Of a DNA stretch of 64,000 bases, positions 7,792 to 16,799 are shown one piece after another (position 1 is the stretch's first letter; each line of letters opens with the position of its first letter). The stretch is from NCBI GenBank assembly GCA_963733105.1, contig CAVTCB010000010.1, positions 372,001 to 436,000 of the forward strand, written 5' to 3'. A model generated the notes under the pieces. That model was not told the DNA's origin. It made no database searches and saw only the letters and a list, made by a program, of their open reading frames with translations. This DNA comes from JAFAYN01 sp963733105. GTDB taxonomy: Bacteria > Gemmatimonadota > Gemmatimonadetes > Longimicrobiales > Longimicrobiaceae. A program made the position numbers and the translations under genes.

Positions 7792-8673
7792 CTACGGCCG
7801 GCCCGCCGTCCCCGCGGCCTGCTGCACCACCCGCGACCCCACCACCCGACCCGCCTGGTCCAGCGTCACCTCGATCACGGCGCCCGTGGTGTCGCGCACC
7901 TGGCGCACCACCTGCCCCGCCGCGTTGGTGGTCTGACGCAGGGAGGGGAGGCTGAGCAGGTTCCCCACGTTCTGCGTCCCCACCACCCGCCCGGTGGTGT
8001 CCAGCGTGCGCTCCACGATGTTCCCCGTGGCGTCCACCGTCCGCTGCACCGTCTGCCCCAGCGTGTTCACCGTCTGGGTGAGGAGCCCGCCCGGCTGGGT
8101 GACGTTGTTCAGCGTCTGCCCCACCACCCCGCCGGGCTGGAGCGCCGTGTTCGCCACCCCGCCCACGGTCCCCACCGTGTTGTCCACCGACTCCAGGAGG
8201 CGCGTCAGGATCTGCGGGTTGTTGTCGATGGTCTGGAGGGTGCGCTCCACGATGGCGGCCACGTTGTCCAGCCGCACCTCCAGGTACGCCTCCGCCTGCA
8301 CCCCGGTGATCTCCAGGCTCACCCGCCCGATCCCCACGTCCGCCCCGGCGTTCAGCGACACCAGGTTCGCCACCCGCGCGTTCAGCGACAGGTGCGCGTC
8401 CACCCGCTCCACTTCCAGCTTGATCTGCTCCACCGACAGGTTCGGCACCTCCAGGAGCACGTCCGGGGGATCGCCCGCGGTCGGCGCGCGGCGGCCCCGC
8501 GGCTGCGCCGGCGCGGTCCGCCCCTGGACGGCGCGCCCCAGCACGCGCGTGGAGGGTTGTGCGGGCGTGACGGCCGGCCGGGGCTGCACGCGGGTGGTGT
8601 CCTGCGCGCGGACCGCGTCCGCGGTCGCCAGCGCGGCCAGCGCGGCCGCTCCCAGCAGGGTCAGCTTCTTCAC
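7792..8673 (-). CDS. secreted repeat-rich hypothetical protein
   Basis: A 293-residue exported protein of unknown function. The GTG start at 8673 follows a good GGAG ribosome site and overlaps the previous gene's TGA. Residues 1-24 form a signal peptide (KKLTLLGAAALAALATADAVRA). A disordered Pro/Arg/Gln segment (25-70) precedes VLLEVPNLSVEQIKLEVE and a region rich in Asn/Val. The second half has imperfect short repeats of the type TLDTTGRVVG, TVDATGNIVE and TLDQAGRVVG, suggesting a beta-repeat structure. A much longer frame runs through upstream genes in the same phase but is a GC artefact. Confidence 0.7.
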   Translation of the reverse strand: MKKLTLLGAAALAALATADAVRAQDTTRVQPRPAVTPAQPSTRVLGRAVQGRTAPAQPRGRRAPTAGDPPDVLLEVPNLSVEQIKLEVERVDAHLSLNARVANLVSLNAGADVGIGRVSLEITGVQAEAYLEVRLDNVAAIVERTLQTIDNNPQILTRLLESVDNTVGTVGGVANTALQPGGVVGQTLNNVTQPGGLLTQTVNTLGQTVQRTVDATGNIVERTLDTTGRVVGTQNVGNLLSLPSLRQTTNAAGQVVRQVRDTTGAVIEVTLDQAGRVVGSRVVQQAAGTAGRP

Positions 8674-9080
8674 GGGCTCTCCTCGGGTCGGGGAAGGGAT
8701 GACGGCTGCGCGGCACCGCAGGACTGCGGCTTCAGCAGGTCGCCCAGCGCTTCGGACAGGACTGCCGCGTACTCCACGCTCACCGTCACGTCGCGGTACA
8801 CCACGCCGGGCTGCACCGGACGGGGGAGGCCGCCGCGGTCTACGAGCCGGACTGTGTCCGCCAGAGGGCACGCCCACACCCGCACCGACGCCTCCGGCGC
8901 CACGTCGAAGCGCAGCGTCCGCGCGGTGGCCCGGGCCCGGATGGACAGGTCGGGGGCGGCCGGAGCCGCCGCGCGCGTGGTATCCGCGGGGGGGCGCTCC
9001 TGCGCCGCGGCCGGGCGGACGCCGGACGCGCAGAGGAGGAGCAGGGCTGCCAGGGCGAGCGGGAGCGCGATGGGGCGCAA
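8670..9080 (-). CDS. secreted hypothetical protein (136 aa)
   Basis: A small exported protein of unrecognised family. Residues 1-27 are a typical signal peptide ending in RPAAAQ. The mature part contains an Ala/Pro linker then a beta-rich stretch (LRFDVAPEASVRVWACPL, VVYRDVTVSVEY) and two Cys. Its TGA overlaps the GTG of the next gene by 4 bp, so the two secreted proteins are probably translationally coupled and may act together in the envelope. No enzyme motif is seen. Confidence 0.65.
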   Translation of the reverse strand: MRPIALPLALAALLLLCASGVRPAAAQERPPADTTRAAAPAAPDLSIRARATARTLRFDVAPEASVRVWACPLADTVRLVDRGGLPRPVQPGVVYRDVTVSVEYAAVLSEALGDLLKPQSCGAAQPSSLPRPEESP

Positions 9081-9161
9081 TCGGGTGCCTCCGCACCGGG
9101 TTCGGAAGGTGCCGTCCGGAAACGGACGTCCCGGGCAAGCGATGTGCCAGGGGGAGGGGAG

Positions 9162-9935
9162 CTACCGCGCCGGGGCGAGGCGGAAGCGGAAGCGCGCCTC
9201 CGAGGGCGGCGCGCCGGGGGCGACGGTGCGCTCGGCGAAGTCGGCGGCATCGTCGCGGCCCACGCGGAGCACGGTGGAGGCGCGGGTGCCGTACCCCGGG
9301 GAGGCGATGAACGGGGAGGAAAGGACGCGCTCCAGCGCCGTTCCCACTCCCGTGTCGGGGAGGAGGTCGTCCGGCGCGGGCTCGGCGTCGGCCAGGAGGC
9401 GGAACAGCTCCGCCTCGTCGGGGCCGCCCTCCGCCTCCAGCGCCCGGTGGAGCCCGGACTTCCCGCGCTCCACCTTGGACCAGGGGGTGTCCAGGAGCGC
9501 GTTGCTCAGCCCGTACACGCCGGGCTCCAGTTCGCGCCCCCAGTCGCCCCGGTTGGAGGCGTACCACATCCGCCCCCCCTCGCCCAGCAGGAGGTTGAAG
9601 CCGGCGTGGTCCGCCGCGCGGGAGCGGAGCGAGCGGAGGTACGCCTCCGGCGACGCGCTCCCCAGGAGGAAGCCGCCCACCAGGTGGCCGCGCGAGGGGG
9701 CGCCCGGGTCGGCGGGGGCGGCCTCCCGGTAGTTGGTCACGGCGGCGAAGCGCCCCGCGCGGGTGATCCCCATCCACGTTCCCCCGCCGCGCAGGTCGCG
9801 CCCGGCCAGCACCTCCGGCGCGTCCTCCCACCACGCCGCGGGGGCGGTGGGGCGCTCGTACGCCTCGTCGCGGTTGGCGGCCACCACCAGGCGGTGCGCG
9901 GGGTGCGCCTCGTGGGCGAGGAGGATCAGGCACAT
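9162..9935 (-). CDS. NRDE (TANGO2-like) family protein
   Basis: A 257-residue member of the NRDE/TANGO2 family. The protein starts MCLILLAH; in the Ntn-hydrolase fold, Cys2 would be the N-terminal nucleophile. The name-giving segment appears as VVAANRDEAYERPT at about 17-30, followed by GRDLRGGGTWMGIT and the conserved ALLDTPWSKVERGK near residue 145-160. Human TANGO2 is linked to lipid and heme metabolism, but the reaction of bacterial homologues is not established. It is divergent from the hydrolase gene that follows, with 135 bp between. Confidence 0.9.
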   Translation of the reverse strand: MCLILLAHEAHPAHRLVVAANRDEAYERPTAPAAWWEDAPEVLAGRDLRGGGTWMGITRAGRFAAVTNYREAAPADPGAPSRGHLVGGFLLGSASPEAYLRSLRSRAADHAGFNLLLGEGGRMWYASNRGDWGRELEPGVYGLSNALLDTPWSKVERGKSGLHRALEAEGGPDEAELFRLLADAEPAPDDLLPDTGVGTALERVLSSPFIASPGYGTRASTVLRVGRDDAADFAERTVAPGAPPSEARFRFRLAPAR

Positions 9936-10070
9936 CGTGGCGGTCTCCGGGCTCGGGGGCGTGTTCCTTGCTCGGCGCGCACCGGTACCCCGAACGCGGT
10001 GCGGGGATCGGGGTATGGGGGGCGCACACCTCCCGTCCGCTCAACTCCAGCCGTCCCGAGGGCCCGGCCG

Positions 10071-10874
10071 ATGCTGCACCACAAGACGTTCGTCCTGGGG
10101 CCCGACCACGAGTGGGTGGTCTTCGTCCACGGCGCGGGGGGGAGCTCCACCATCTGGTACCGCCAGCTCCGGGAGTTCCGCAAGCACTTCAACCTCCTCC
10201 TGGTGGACCTGCGCGGCCACGGCGAGTCGCAGGACGTGGTCCGCCCGCGGGGGGAGGAGCCGTACACCTTCCGCGAGGTGAGCGAGGACATCCTGGAGGT
10301 GCTGGACCACCTGGAGATCGCCTCGGCGCACTTCGTGGGGATCTCGCTGGGGACCATCGTCATCCGCGACCTGGGCGAGGCGGCCCCGGAGCGCATCCGC
10401 TCCATGGTTCTGGGCGGGGCCATCACCCGCCTCACCCTCCGCTCCCGCTTCCTGGTGCGGACGGGGACGCTGGTGCGGCGCTTCGTCCCCTTCATGTGGC
10501 TGTACCGCCTCTTCGCCTGGATCATCATGCCGAAGAAGCGGCACGAGAAGTCGCGCCTGCTCTTCGTGAACGAGGCCCGCAAGGTGGCGCGCAAGGAGTT
10601 CCTGCGCTGGTGGCGGCTCACGCAGGAGGTGAACCCGCTGCTGCGCTTCTTCGAGGAGAAGGAGCTCCCCATCCCCACGCTCTACCTGATGGGCGAGGAG
10701 GACCACATGTTCCTCCCCCCGGTGCGCCGCATCGTGTCGCGGCACCGGAGCAGCACGCTGCGGGTGCTGGAGGACTGCGGGCACGTGTGCAACGTGGACC
10801 AGGCCGACCTGTTCAACCGCCTCTCCATCGACTTCTTCCGCGGGAGGCTGGCGCCGGCCGCGGGGACCGCCTGA
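10071..10874 (+). CDS. alpha/beta hydrolase
   Basis: A 267-residue alpha/beta hydrolase. The oxyanion-hole HGAGGSSTIW is at 20-29, the nucleophile elbow GISLG has Ser92, a candidate acid is in GEEDHMF, and the catalytic His is in DCGHVCNVD near residue 245. The cap region (about 125-190) is rich in Arg/Lys and aromatic residues with a hydrophobic stretch (FVPFMWLYRLFAWIIM), suggesting membrane proximity or a lipophilic substrate. ATG 10071 was chosen because the frame upstream overlaps the NRDE gene. The SET-domain gene begins 7 bp after its stop, so the two are likely co-transcribed. Confidence 0.88.
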   Translation: MLHHKTFVLGPDHEWVVFVHGAGGSSTIWYRQLREFRKHFNLLLVDLRGHGESQDVVRPRGEEPYTFREVSEDILEVLDHLEIASAHFVGISLGTIVIRDLGEAAPERIRSMVLGGAITRLTLRSRFLVRTGTLVRRFVPFMWLYRLFAWIIMPKKRHEKSRLLFVNEARKVARKEFLRWWRLTQEVNPLLRFFEEKELPIPTLYLMGEEDHMFLPPVRRIVSRHRSSTLRVLEDCGHVCNVDQADLFNRLSIDFFRGRLAPAAGTA

Positions 10875-10881
10875 GCCGCGC

Positions 10882-11349
10882 ATGCCCTCCTACGTCCCCG
10901 GACCGCCGTACCCCTTCCGCCTCCGCCGCTCCGACGTGCACGGCCGGGGCGCCTTCGCCACGCAGTTCATCCCGGCCGGGACGCGGATCATCGAGTACAA
11001 GGGGGAGCGGGTCTCCTCGGAGGAGGCCGACCGCCGCTACCCGGACGACCCCACGCGGTCGCACCACACCTTCCTCTTCTCCATCGACGACGAGGTGGTG
11101 GTGGACGCGGCCTTCAGGGGGAACGCCGCGCGCTTCATCAATCACTGCTGCGACCCCAACTGCGACGCGGTGATCGAGGACGGGCGCATCTTCATCGAGG
11201 CCGTGCGCGACATCCAGCCGGGGGAGGAGCTGAACTACGACTACAACTTCATCCTGGAGGAGCGGCACACCCCGGCCATGAAGCGCCGCTACCCCTGCTA
11301 CTGCGGCGCCGCCAACTGCCGGGGGACCATCCTCGGGAAGAAGCGGTAG
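10882..11349 (+). CDS. SET domain protein-lysine methyltransferase
   Basis: A 155-residue protein consisting almost wholly of a SET domain. The N-terminal DVHGRGAFATQ (18-28) binds SAM. RFINHCCDPNC at 84-94 is the N-H-x-C-x-P-N-C core forming the pseudoknot. EELNYDY at 116-121 carries the catalytic Tyr. CYCGAANC at 139-146 is a post-SET-like zinc cluster completed by the core Cys. Such proteins methylate lysines; the bacterial target is unknown, and eukaryote-derived or ancient origins have both been proposed for bacterial SET proteins. It lies between a hydrolase and a DUF72 gene on one strand. Confidence 0.92.
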   Translation: MPSYVPGPPYPFRLRRSDVHGRGAFATQFIPAGTRIIEYKGERVSSEEADRRYPDDPTRSHHTFLFSIDDEVVVDAAFRGNAARFINHCCDPNCDAVIEDGRIFIEAVRDIQPGEELNYDYNFILEERHTPAMKRRYPCYCGAANCRGTILGKKR

Positions 11350-11356
11350 GCGGCCC

Positions 11357-12079
11357 GTGCCGCCGCGCGTCCGCGTCGGCTGCGCGGGGTGGAGCCTTCC
11401 CGCCTCCGACCGCGCGGAGTTCCCCGACGCGGGGACGCACCTGGAGCGGTACGCCGCCCGCTTCCCCGCCGTCGAGATCAACTCGTCCTTCCACCGCCCC
11501 CACCGCCCGGCGACCTACGCCAAGTGGGGCGCCGCCGTGCCCCCGGAGTTCCGCTTCTCGGTCAAGCTCCCCAAGACCATCACCCACGGCCTCCGGCTCC
11601 GCGGAGCCGAGGAGGCCCTGGATGCCTTCCTCGGCGAAGCATCGGCGCTCGGGGACCGGCTCGGCTGCCTCCTGGTCCAGCTCCCCCCCAGCCTGGCCCT
11701 CGACGCCGACGCGGCGGCGTCCTTCTTCGCCGCCCTCCGCTCCCGCTCGCCCGCGCCGGTGGCGTGCGAGCCCCGGCACGAGAGCTGGTTCACGGCGGAG
11801 GCCGACGACCTGCTCGTGCGCCTGGAGGTGGCGCGCGTGGCCGCGGACCCGGCGCGGGTGCCCGCCGCCGCGGAGCCGGGCGGGTGGCGGGGGCTGACCT
11901 ACCACCGGCTCCACGGCTCGCCCCGCGTCTACTACTCGGCGTACGACGACGCGTACCTGGACGCCCTGGCGGCGCGGGTCGCCGGGGCGGAGGGCGAGGC
12001 GTGGTGCGTCTTCGACAACACCGCCGCCGGCGCCGCCACGCGGAACGCGCTGGACCTGCTCGCCCGGCTGGAGCGGTGA
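11357..12079 (+). CDS. DUF72 domain-containing protein
   Basis: A 240-residue TIM-barrel protein of the DUF72 (YecE) family. Recognisable landmarks are VGCAGWSLP at the start, the ERYAARFPAVEINSSFHR segment, FRFSVKLPKTITH, GCLLVQLPPSL, and the C-terminal CVFDNTAAGAATRNAL. The molecular function of the family is not firmly established. It begins 7 bp after the SET gene with GTG, probably as the last gene of the hydrolase-SET-DUF72 cluster. Confidence 0.9.
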   Translation: MPPRVRVGCAGWSLPASDRAEFPDAGTHLERYAARFPAVEINSSFHRPHRPATYAKWGAAVPPEFRFSVKLPKTITHGLRLRGAEEALDAFLGEASALGDRLGCLLVQLPPSLALDADAAASFFAALRSRSPAPVACEPRHESWFTAEADDLLVRLEVARVAADPARVPAAAEPGGWRGLTYHRLHGSPRVYYSAYDDAYLDALAARVAGAEGEAWCVFDNTAAGAATRNALDLLARLER

Positions 12080-12122
12080 GGTGGTGCTTGTCGCCCCCGG
12101 CGGACGCGGGTAACTTTCTTCC

Positions 12123-12350
12123 ATGAGCACACTTCCTCTTTCCGAGCTGCTGAAGCTGAGCGAGGCCGAGCGCATCCAACTCGCGCAGGACCTGTGGGAC
12201 AGCATCCCGGTCGAGTCTGAGGCCCTCCCCGTTTCCCAGGAGCAGCTCGAGGAGTGGGAGCGCCGTCTCGTCGAGCACGCGGCTGATCCAGCTTCCGCGA
12301 TCCCCTGGGAGCAGGCGCGCCAGAGCCTGCGCGACCGCTTCGGCACTTGA
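12123..12350 (+). CDS. addiction module antitoxin (TIGR02574-like)
   Basis: A 75-residue antitoxin of the addiction-module component family that partners RelE/ParE toxins. The typical N-terminus is visible (LSELLKLSEAERIQLAQDLWDSI), followed by LPVSQEQLEEWERRLVEHAADP and SAIPWEQARQSLRDRFG. Such proteins neutralise the toxin encoded just downstream and often repress the operon. Its TGA overlaps the TTG start of the toxin frame. The downstream toxin appears frameshifted, so the antitoxin may be retained alone. Confidence 0.88.
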   Translation: MSTLPLSELLKLSEAERIQLAQDLWDSIPVESEALPVSQEQLEEWERRLVEHAADPASAIPWEQARQSLRDRFGT

Positions 12351-12646
12351 GCCGCCGGCTCGTCTTCCGCCCGCAGGCACTCCAGGAAATCGTCCAGGCT
12401 GCGGAGTGGTACGAGAGACACGGCCGGGGATTGGACGCGGAGTTCCTTCGCGCGCTTGGACGCGGCTATCTTCCTCCATGCAGCGTAGCCCTGAGCTGTT
12501 TCCGATCGTCTCTGCGAACCTCCGTCGCGCCCTGCTCCGGCGATTTCCCTTACAGCATCATCTACTCGTTTTCCGAAGAGGAAATCGTGATCGTGGCCTG
12601 CGCTCACTGGCGTCAGAACCCTCGGCGCTGGATGGGACGCCGTTGA
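12347..12646 (+). pseudogene. ParE/RelE-type toxin with two compensating frameshifts
   Basis: The frame opens with TTG overlapping the antitoxin stop and encodes a ParE-like beginning (FRPQALQEIVQAAEWYERHG) and end (FPYSIIYSFSEEEIVIVACAHWRQNPRRW). The middle of the family, FLRAL...MQRSPELFPIVSANLRRALLRRFP, is instead found in another frame between about 12455 and 12545. One indel near 12455 moves the reading out of frame and one near 12548 (FP/YSIIY) brings it back. As given, about 30 central residues are scrambled, so the toxin should be inactive. Sequence error is the alternative explanation. Confidence 0.8.
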
Positions 12647-12691
12647 CTCTTCCGCCGATCGTGTAACCGCTGCTCGAACTTCGAGGCTCCC

Positions 12692-13144
12692 GTGCGTCTG
12701 CCGTTTCTTTGTCTGCTGCTCGTTCTGGTGCTCCCCGCGTGCGCGGGGGAGATCCCCGCCCCTTCCGAGCTGACGGCCGTGGAGGGCCGGTACGCCCGGG
12801 CGGTGGTGCAGGACCCCTACCAGACCAACTCCACTCTCGCGCTGGAGCTGGAGGGCCAGCCCCGCCGCTTCACCACCTGGCTCCCGCCGCAGCTGGACGA
12901 CGAGGAGGACGTCCCCAACGCGTGCTCCGGGGGGCAGGTGTCGCTGCGCGTGGACGCGAAGGGCGAGATCTGGGAGATGGCCTGCAAGGGAAAGTCGCTC
13001 TTCACCTACGACCAGAAGGTGGGGCTGGCCCGGCGGGGGATGGGAATGGGGGTGCTGTCGCTGGTGGTGGTGGCGGCGGTGGTCCTGGGGGTGGCGCTGC
13101 TGGCGCTGCGCGCGCGGAAGCGTCCGGGAATGGGCGGCGCCTGA
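12692..13144 (+). CDS. putative lipoprotein with C-terminal membrane segment
   Basis: A 150-residue hypothetical protein starting at GTG. Residues 1-18 form a lipoprotein signal with lipobox LPAC (Cys17). The mature domain has two further Cys (NACSGG and MACKGK), which may form a disulfide, and a beta-rich pattern. A strong membrane helix near 120-141 (LSLVVVAAVVLGVALLAL) ends in a basic tail. An N-terminal lipid anchor together with a C-terminal membrane helix is unusual, so the lipobox could be a plain signal sequence instead. A perfect hairpin follows the stop. Confidence 0.7.
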   Translation: MRLPFLCLLLVLVLPACAGEIPAPSELTAVEGRYARAVVQDPYQTNSTLALELEGQPRRFTTWLPPQLDDEEDVPNACSGGQVSLRVDAKGEIWEMACKGKSLFTYDQKVGLARRGMGMGVLSLVVVAAVVLGVALLALRARKRPGMGGA

Positions 13145-13167
13145 GCGGCGACGGATCTGGACGGACG

Positions 13168-13201
13168 GAGGGGCCCCTCGCGACGACGCGCGGGGCCCCT
13201 C
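13168..13201 (+). terminator. terminator hairpin
   Basis: Arms GAGGGGCCCC (13168-13177) and GGGGCCCCTC (13192-13201) form a perfect 10-bp stem 24 bp after the lipoprotein stop, followed by GCTCCTTCT. It probably ends the lipoprotein transcript before the next gene at 13313. Confidence 0.65.
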
Positions 13202-13312
13202 GCTCCTTCTGCGGACGGTTGTAAAACGTTTGTCAGGTCGCTGGACCGCGGGGACGGGCGCGGATATCGTCCATCCGCCCCTCCGTCCTTTCCCTCCGCG
13301 CCCCGGCTTCCC

Positions 13313-14567
13313 ATGCCCACCGCCGCCGCACAGCCCCACCCACGCTCGGCCGATCCGACCGCGTCCGCGCCGCCGCGGGCGCGAGTGGATTCCGTGGACC
13401 TGCTGCGCGGGCTCGTGATGGTGCTCATGCTCCTGGACCACACGCGCGACTTCGTGCACCGGGACGCGCTGCTTCTTCGATGCCGCCAACCTGCAGCGGA
13501 CCACGCCCGCGCTCTTCCTCACGCGGTGGGTCACGCACTACTGCGCGCCGGTCTTCGCGTTCCTGGCCGGCACGGGCGCGTACCTGCAGCTCTCGCGCGG
13601 GAAGACGAAGGCGGAGCTGTCGCGCTTCCTGTGGACGCGCGGGCTGTGGCTGATGGTGCTGGAGCTCACCGTGGTGCGCTGCGTCGTCGCCTTCAACTTC
13701 GACTACGCGCAGTTCCCCGGCTTCCTGCAGGTGATCTGGGCCATCGGCGTTTCGATGGTGGTGCTCGCGGGGCTGATCCACCTGCCGCTCGGCGCCGTCG
13801 CGGCGGTGGGGGTGGGGATCGTCGCGCTGCACAACCTCGCCGACGGGGTGGTGGTGCAGGGGTGGGCCGGCCCGGGATCGGAGGCGCCGGACGCGCTGGG
13901 GGCGCTCTGGATGATGCTGCACCAGCCCGGGTTCATCGTGGTGGCGGGGCTCCCGGTGCTGGTGCTGTACCCCGTGCTGGCGTGGATCGGGGTGGTGGCG
14001 GCCGGCTACGCCTTCGGCGCCGTGTACGACTGGGCGCCGGAGCGGAGGCGGCGGTTCCTGGTACGGCTGGGGCTGGGGATGGTCGCGGCCTTCGTGGTGA
14101 TCCGCGCGACCAACCTGTACGGCGACCCGTCGCCGTGGGCGGTGCAGAAGGACGGGGTGTTCACCGTGCTGTCGTTCCTGAACGCGACCAAGTACCCGCC
14201 CTCGCTCCTCTTCCTGCTGATGACGCTGGGGCCGGCCCTCCTGTCGCTGGCGTGGTTCGAGCGGGCGGGGCGCGGCCCGGTGGGCCGGGCGCTGGTGACC
14301 TTCGGCCGGGTGCCGCTCTTCTTCTACGTCCTGCAGTGGATCGTGGCGCACCTCTTCGCCATCGTCTTCTCGCTGGTGGCGGGAAAGAGCGTGGCCCACC
14401 TCTTCGTCTTCCCCGGCACCCTCCAGCCGCCGCCGGCCGGCGTGGGATTCGGCCTGGGGGCCACGTACCTGGCGTGGGTCCTGGGGATCGCCCTCAGCTA
14501 TCCGCTCTGCCGCTGGTTCGCGGGCGTGAAGCGGCGGCGGACCGAGTGGTGGTGGAGCTATCTCTGA
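13313..14567 (+). pseudogene. DUF1624-type acyltransferase-like membrane protein, frameshifted
   Basis: Multi-pass membrane protein resembling the heparan-alpha-glucosaminide N-acetyltransferase/DUF1624 group. The signature VDLLRGLVMVLMLLDHTRDF is at residues 24-43. After HRDALL the reading frame breaks at about 13470: the sequence continues in the +1 frame as FFDAANLQRTTPALFLTRW, YCAPVFAFLAGTGAYLQL and about ten membrane segments to WWWSYL at 14567. A single inserted base explains the break. The remaining protein, about 418 residues, looks intact and unrotted, so this may be a sequencing error. The role is probably envelope acyl transfer. Confidence 0.82.
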
Positions 14568-14587
14568 GCGGAAGTGCGTGGCCGACG

Positions 14588-14626
14588 AAAAAAACCGGCC
14601 CCGCACTTCCGCAGTGCGGGGCCGGT
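14588..14626 (-). terminator. strong intrinsic terminator for minus-strand peptide gene
   Basis: A perfect 14-bp stem (14594-14607 and 14613-14626) with a 5-nt loop. It is bordered at 14588-14594 by seven A on the plus strand, giving a T-run on the minus strand immediately after the hairpin. It ends transcription of the Cys-rich peptide gene at 14628. Confidence 0.85.
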
Positions 14627-14627
14627 C

Positions 14628-14861
14628 TCACGGTACGGTCTCAATCGGAATCGGATCTGCCCCGGGATCAATTGGCATGGGGCAGGCCTCTTCAGGCCCG
14701 GCACAGTACCCGTCCGGGCACGCCATCTTCCCCGGCGGGCATATGGCCGCGGAACCACGCATCTCGGGCTCCGCGACGGCCGTCGTGGCCCCGAACCCGA
14801 ACACGACGGCGCAGGAGGCGCCGAGCAGCGCCCAGCGCAGGTGGATGAACGAACGGCTCAT
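14628..14861 (-). CDS. small secreted Cys-rich peptide, copy B
   Basis: A 77-residue exported peptide. Residues 1-31 form a signal sequence (RRW-like basic start, then LLGASCAVVFGFGATTAVA) followed by EPEMRGS. The mature part has four Cys in the pattern C-x6-C-x4-C-x6-C (CPPGKMACPDGYCAGPEEACP), then an acidic Pro/Ile tail. No known bacteriocin family is recognised. It is the downstream member of a tandem duplication with the gene at 14692-15114, about 90% alike in the signal region, and has its own strong terminator. Confidence 0.75.
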   Translation of the reverse strand: MSRSFIHLRWALLGASCAVVFGFGATTAVAEPEMRGSAAICPPGKMACPDGYCAGPEEACPMPIDPGADPIPIETVP

Positions 14862-15114
14862 GACGTCCTCCGGAGAGATGGACCGGCGCGGCCCCGCAGG
14901 CGCGGGGTAGGAGTCCCGGGATCAGTATCCTGGGGCAGGACTCGTGGGGTCCGGCGCAGTACCCGTTCGGGCACATCGTCGTCCCCAGCGGGCACTTGAC
15001 CGCGGAACCCCGCATCTCGGGCTCCGCGGCGGCTGTCGTGGCCCCGAACCCGAACACGATGGCGCACGAAGCGCCGAGCAGGGCCCGGCGCAGGTGGATG
15101 AACGAACGGCTCAT
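14692..15114 (-). CDS. small secreted Cys-rich peptide, copy A with altered 3' end
   Basis: Paralogue of copy B starting at ATG 15114. Signal sequence and the C-x6-C-x4-C-x6-C core (CPLGTTMCPNGYCAGPHESCP) are conserved to about position 14937. After that the tail differs: relative to copy B one base is missing, and the sequence passes into a copy of its own upstream region, so no short stop is met and the open frame continues to 14692 across copy B's start. Without the indel it would end at 14858. The real product is therefore uncertain; only the first 60 residues are trusted. Confidence 0.55.
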   Translation of the reverse strand: MSRSFIHLRRALLGASCAIVFGFGATTAAAEPEMRGSAVKCPLGTTMCPNGYCAGPHESCPRILIPGLLPRACGAAPVHLSGGRHEPFVHPPALGAARRLLRRRVRVRGHDGRRGARDAWFRGHMPAGEDGVPGRVLCRA

Positions 15115-15281
15115 GACGTCCTCCGGAGTGGATGGACCGGCGCGCCCCCACAGGCGCGGGGTGCAGGCGCACATTAAGCGCCAGCCCCCGGAGAGTCAAC
15201 GCGCGACTGGTTTCGGAAGTATGTACTAGTCCAACAGGAGAACATCAAACTGAGCAGGAGCGACAGCGCAGTCCGTCCGCA

Positions 15282-15497
15282 TCAGGCGAACAGGAGTCGT
15301 CCCTTCGGCTGCGGGATCGGCCGGCCCAGCTCCTTCGCCGTCTCGATCCACTCTCCGATCACCACCTGCACGTTCTCCACGGCCTCGCCGTAGGTGCCGC
15401 CGTCCGCGGCACACCCGGGAAGCTCGGGCACCTCGGCGATGAACGCCTGGTCCTCGTCGCTCCAGTAGATGATCAGCTCGTACCTGTGCTCACTCAT
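15282..15497 (-). CDS. hicB: HicB family antitoxin
   Basis: A 71-residue HicB-type antitoxin lacking the C-terminal DNA-binding extension of longer members. The partial RNase-H-like fold is visible: YELIIYWSDEDQAFIAEVPELPGCAADGGTYGEAV then ENVQVVIGEWIETAKELG. It binds and inhibits HicA. The ATG overlaps the last 8 bases of hicA (order hicA-hicB), the common arrangement. Since no DNA-binding tail is evident, transcriptional control by this HicB alone is unlikely. Confidence 0.92.
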   Translation of the reverse strand: MSEHRYELIIYWSDEDQAFIAEVPELPGCAADGGTYGEAVENVQVVIGEWIETAKELGRPIPQPKGRLLFA

Positions 15498-15746
15498 CGG
15501 CTTCTCCTCCGAGTCGGTACTTCAAGACCAGCGTCCGAACCTGCTTCACCTGGTAGGGCTTTGCCTCCCCGTTCCGAGGCTGGAGGTTCAAGATCTCCTC
15601 GATCCCGTCGCGAGTAAAGATGTGGTGGCTTCCGCGAATCCGCTCCTCGAAGCCGAGGTGCTGGAGGAGATGGCGGAGATCCTCGAACGGAAAGCTCGCG
15701 TCGGAGCTGCCGCGCAGCAGCCTCAGGAGGGCCTTGTCGAACCTGC

Positions 15747-15750
<4 letters not shown>
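15490..15750 (-). CDS. hicA: HicA family toxin
   Basis: An 86-residue HicA-like mRNA interferase with a dsRBD-like fold. GTG 15750 is used because it overlaps the ArsS stop by 4 bp. The catalytic His sits in the family motif GFEERIRGSHHIFTR (G-S-H). The tail RNGEAKPYQVKQVRTLVLKYRL fits the C-terminal helix, in which K-x-Y-Q-V is common. The toxin cleaves mRNA in family members. It forms a TA pair with the overlapping hicB, appended to the end of the arsS-containing operon. Confidence 0.9.
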
Positions 15751-16794
<1,044 letters not shown>

Positions 16795-16799
16795 GCGGG

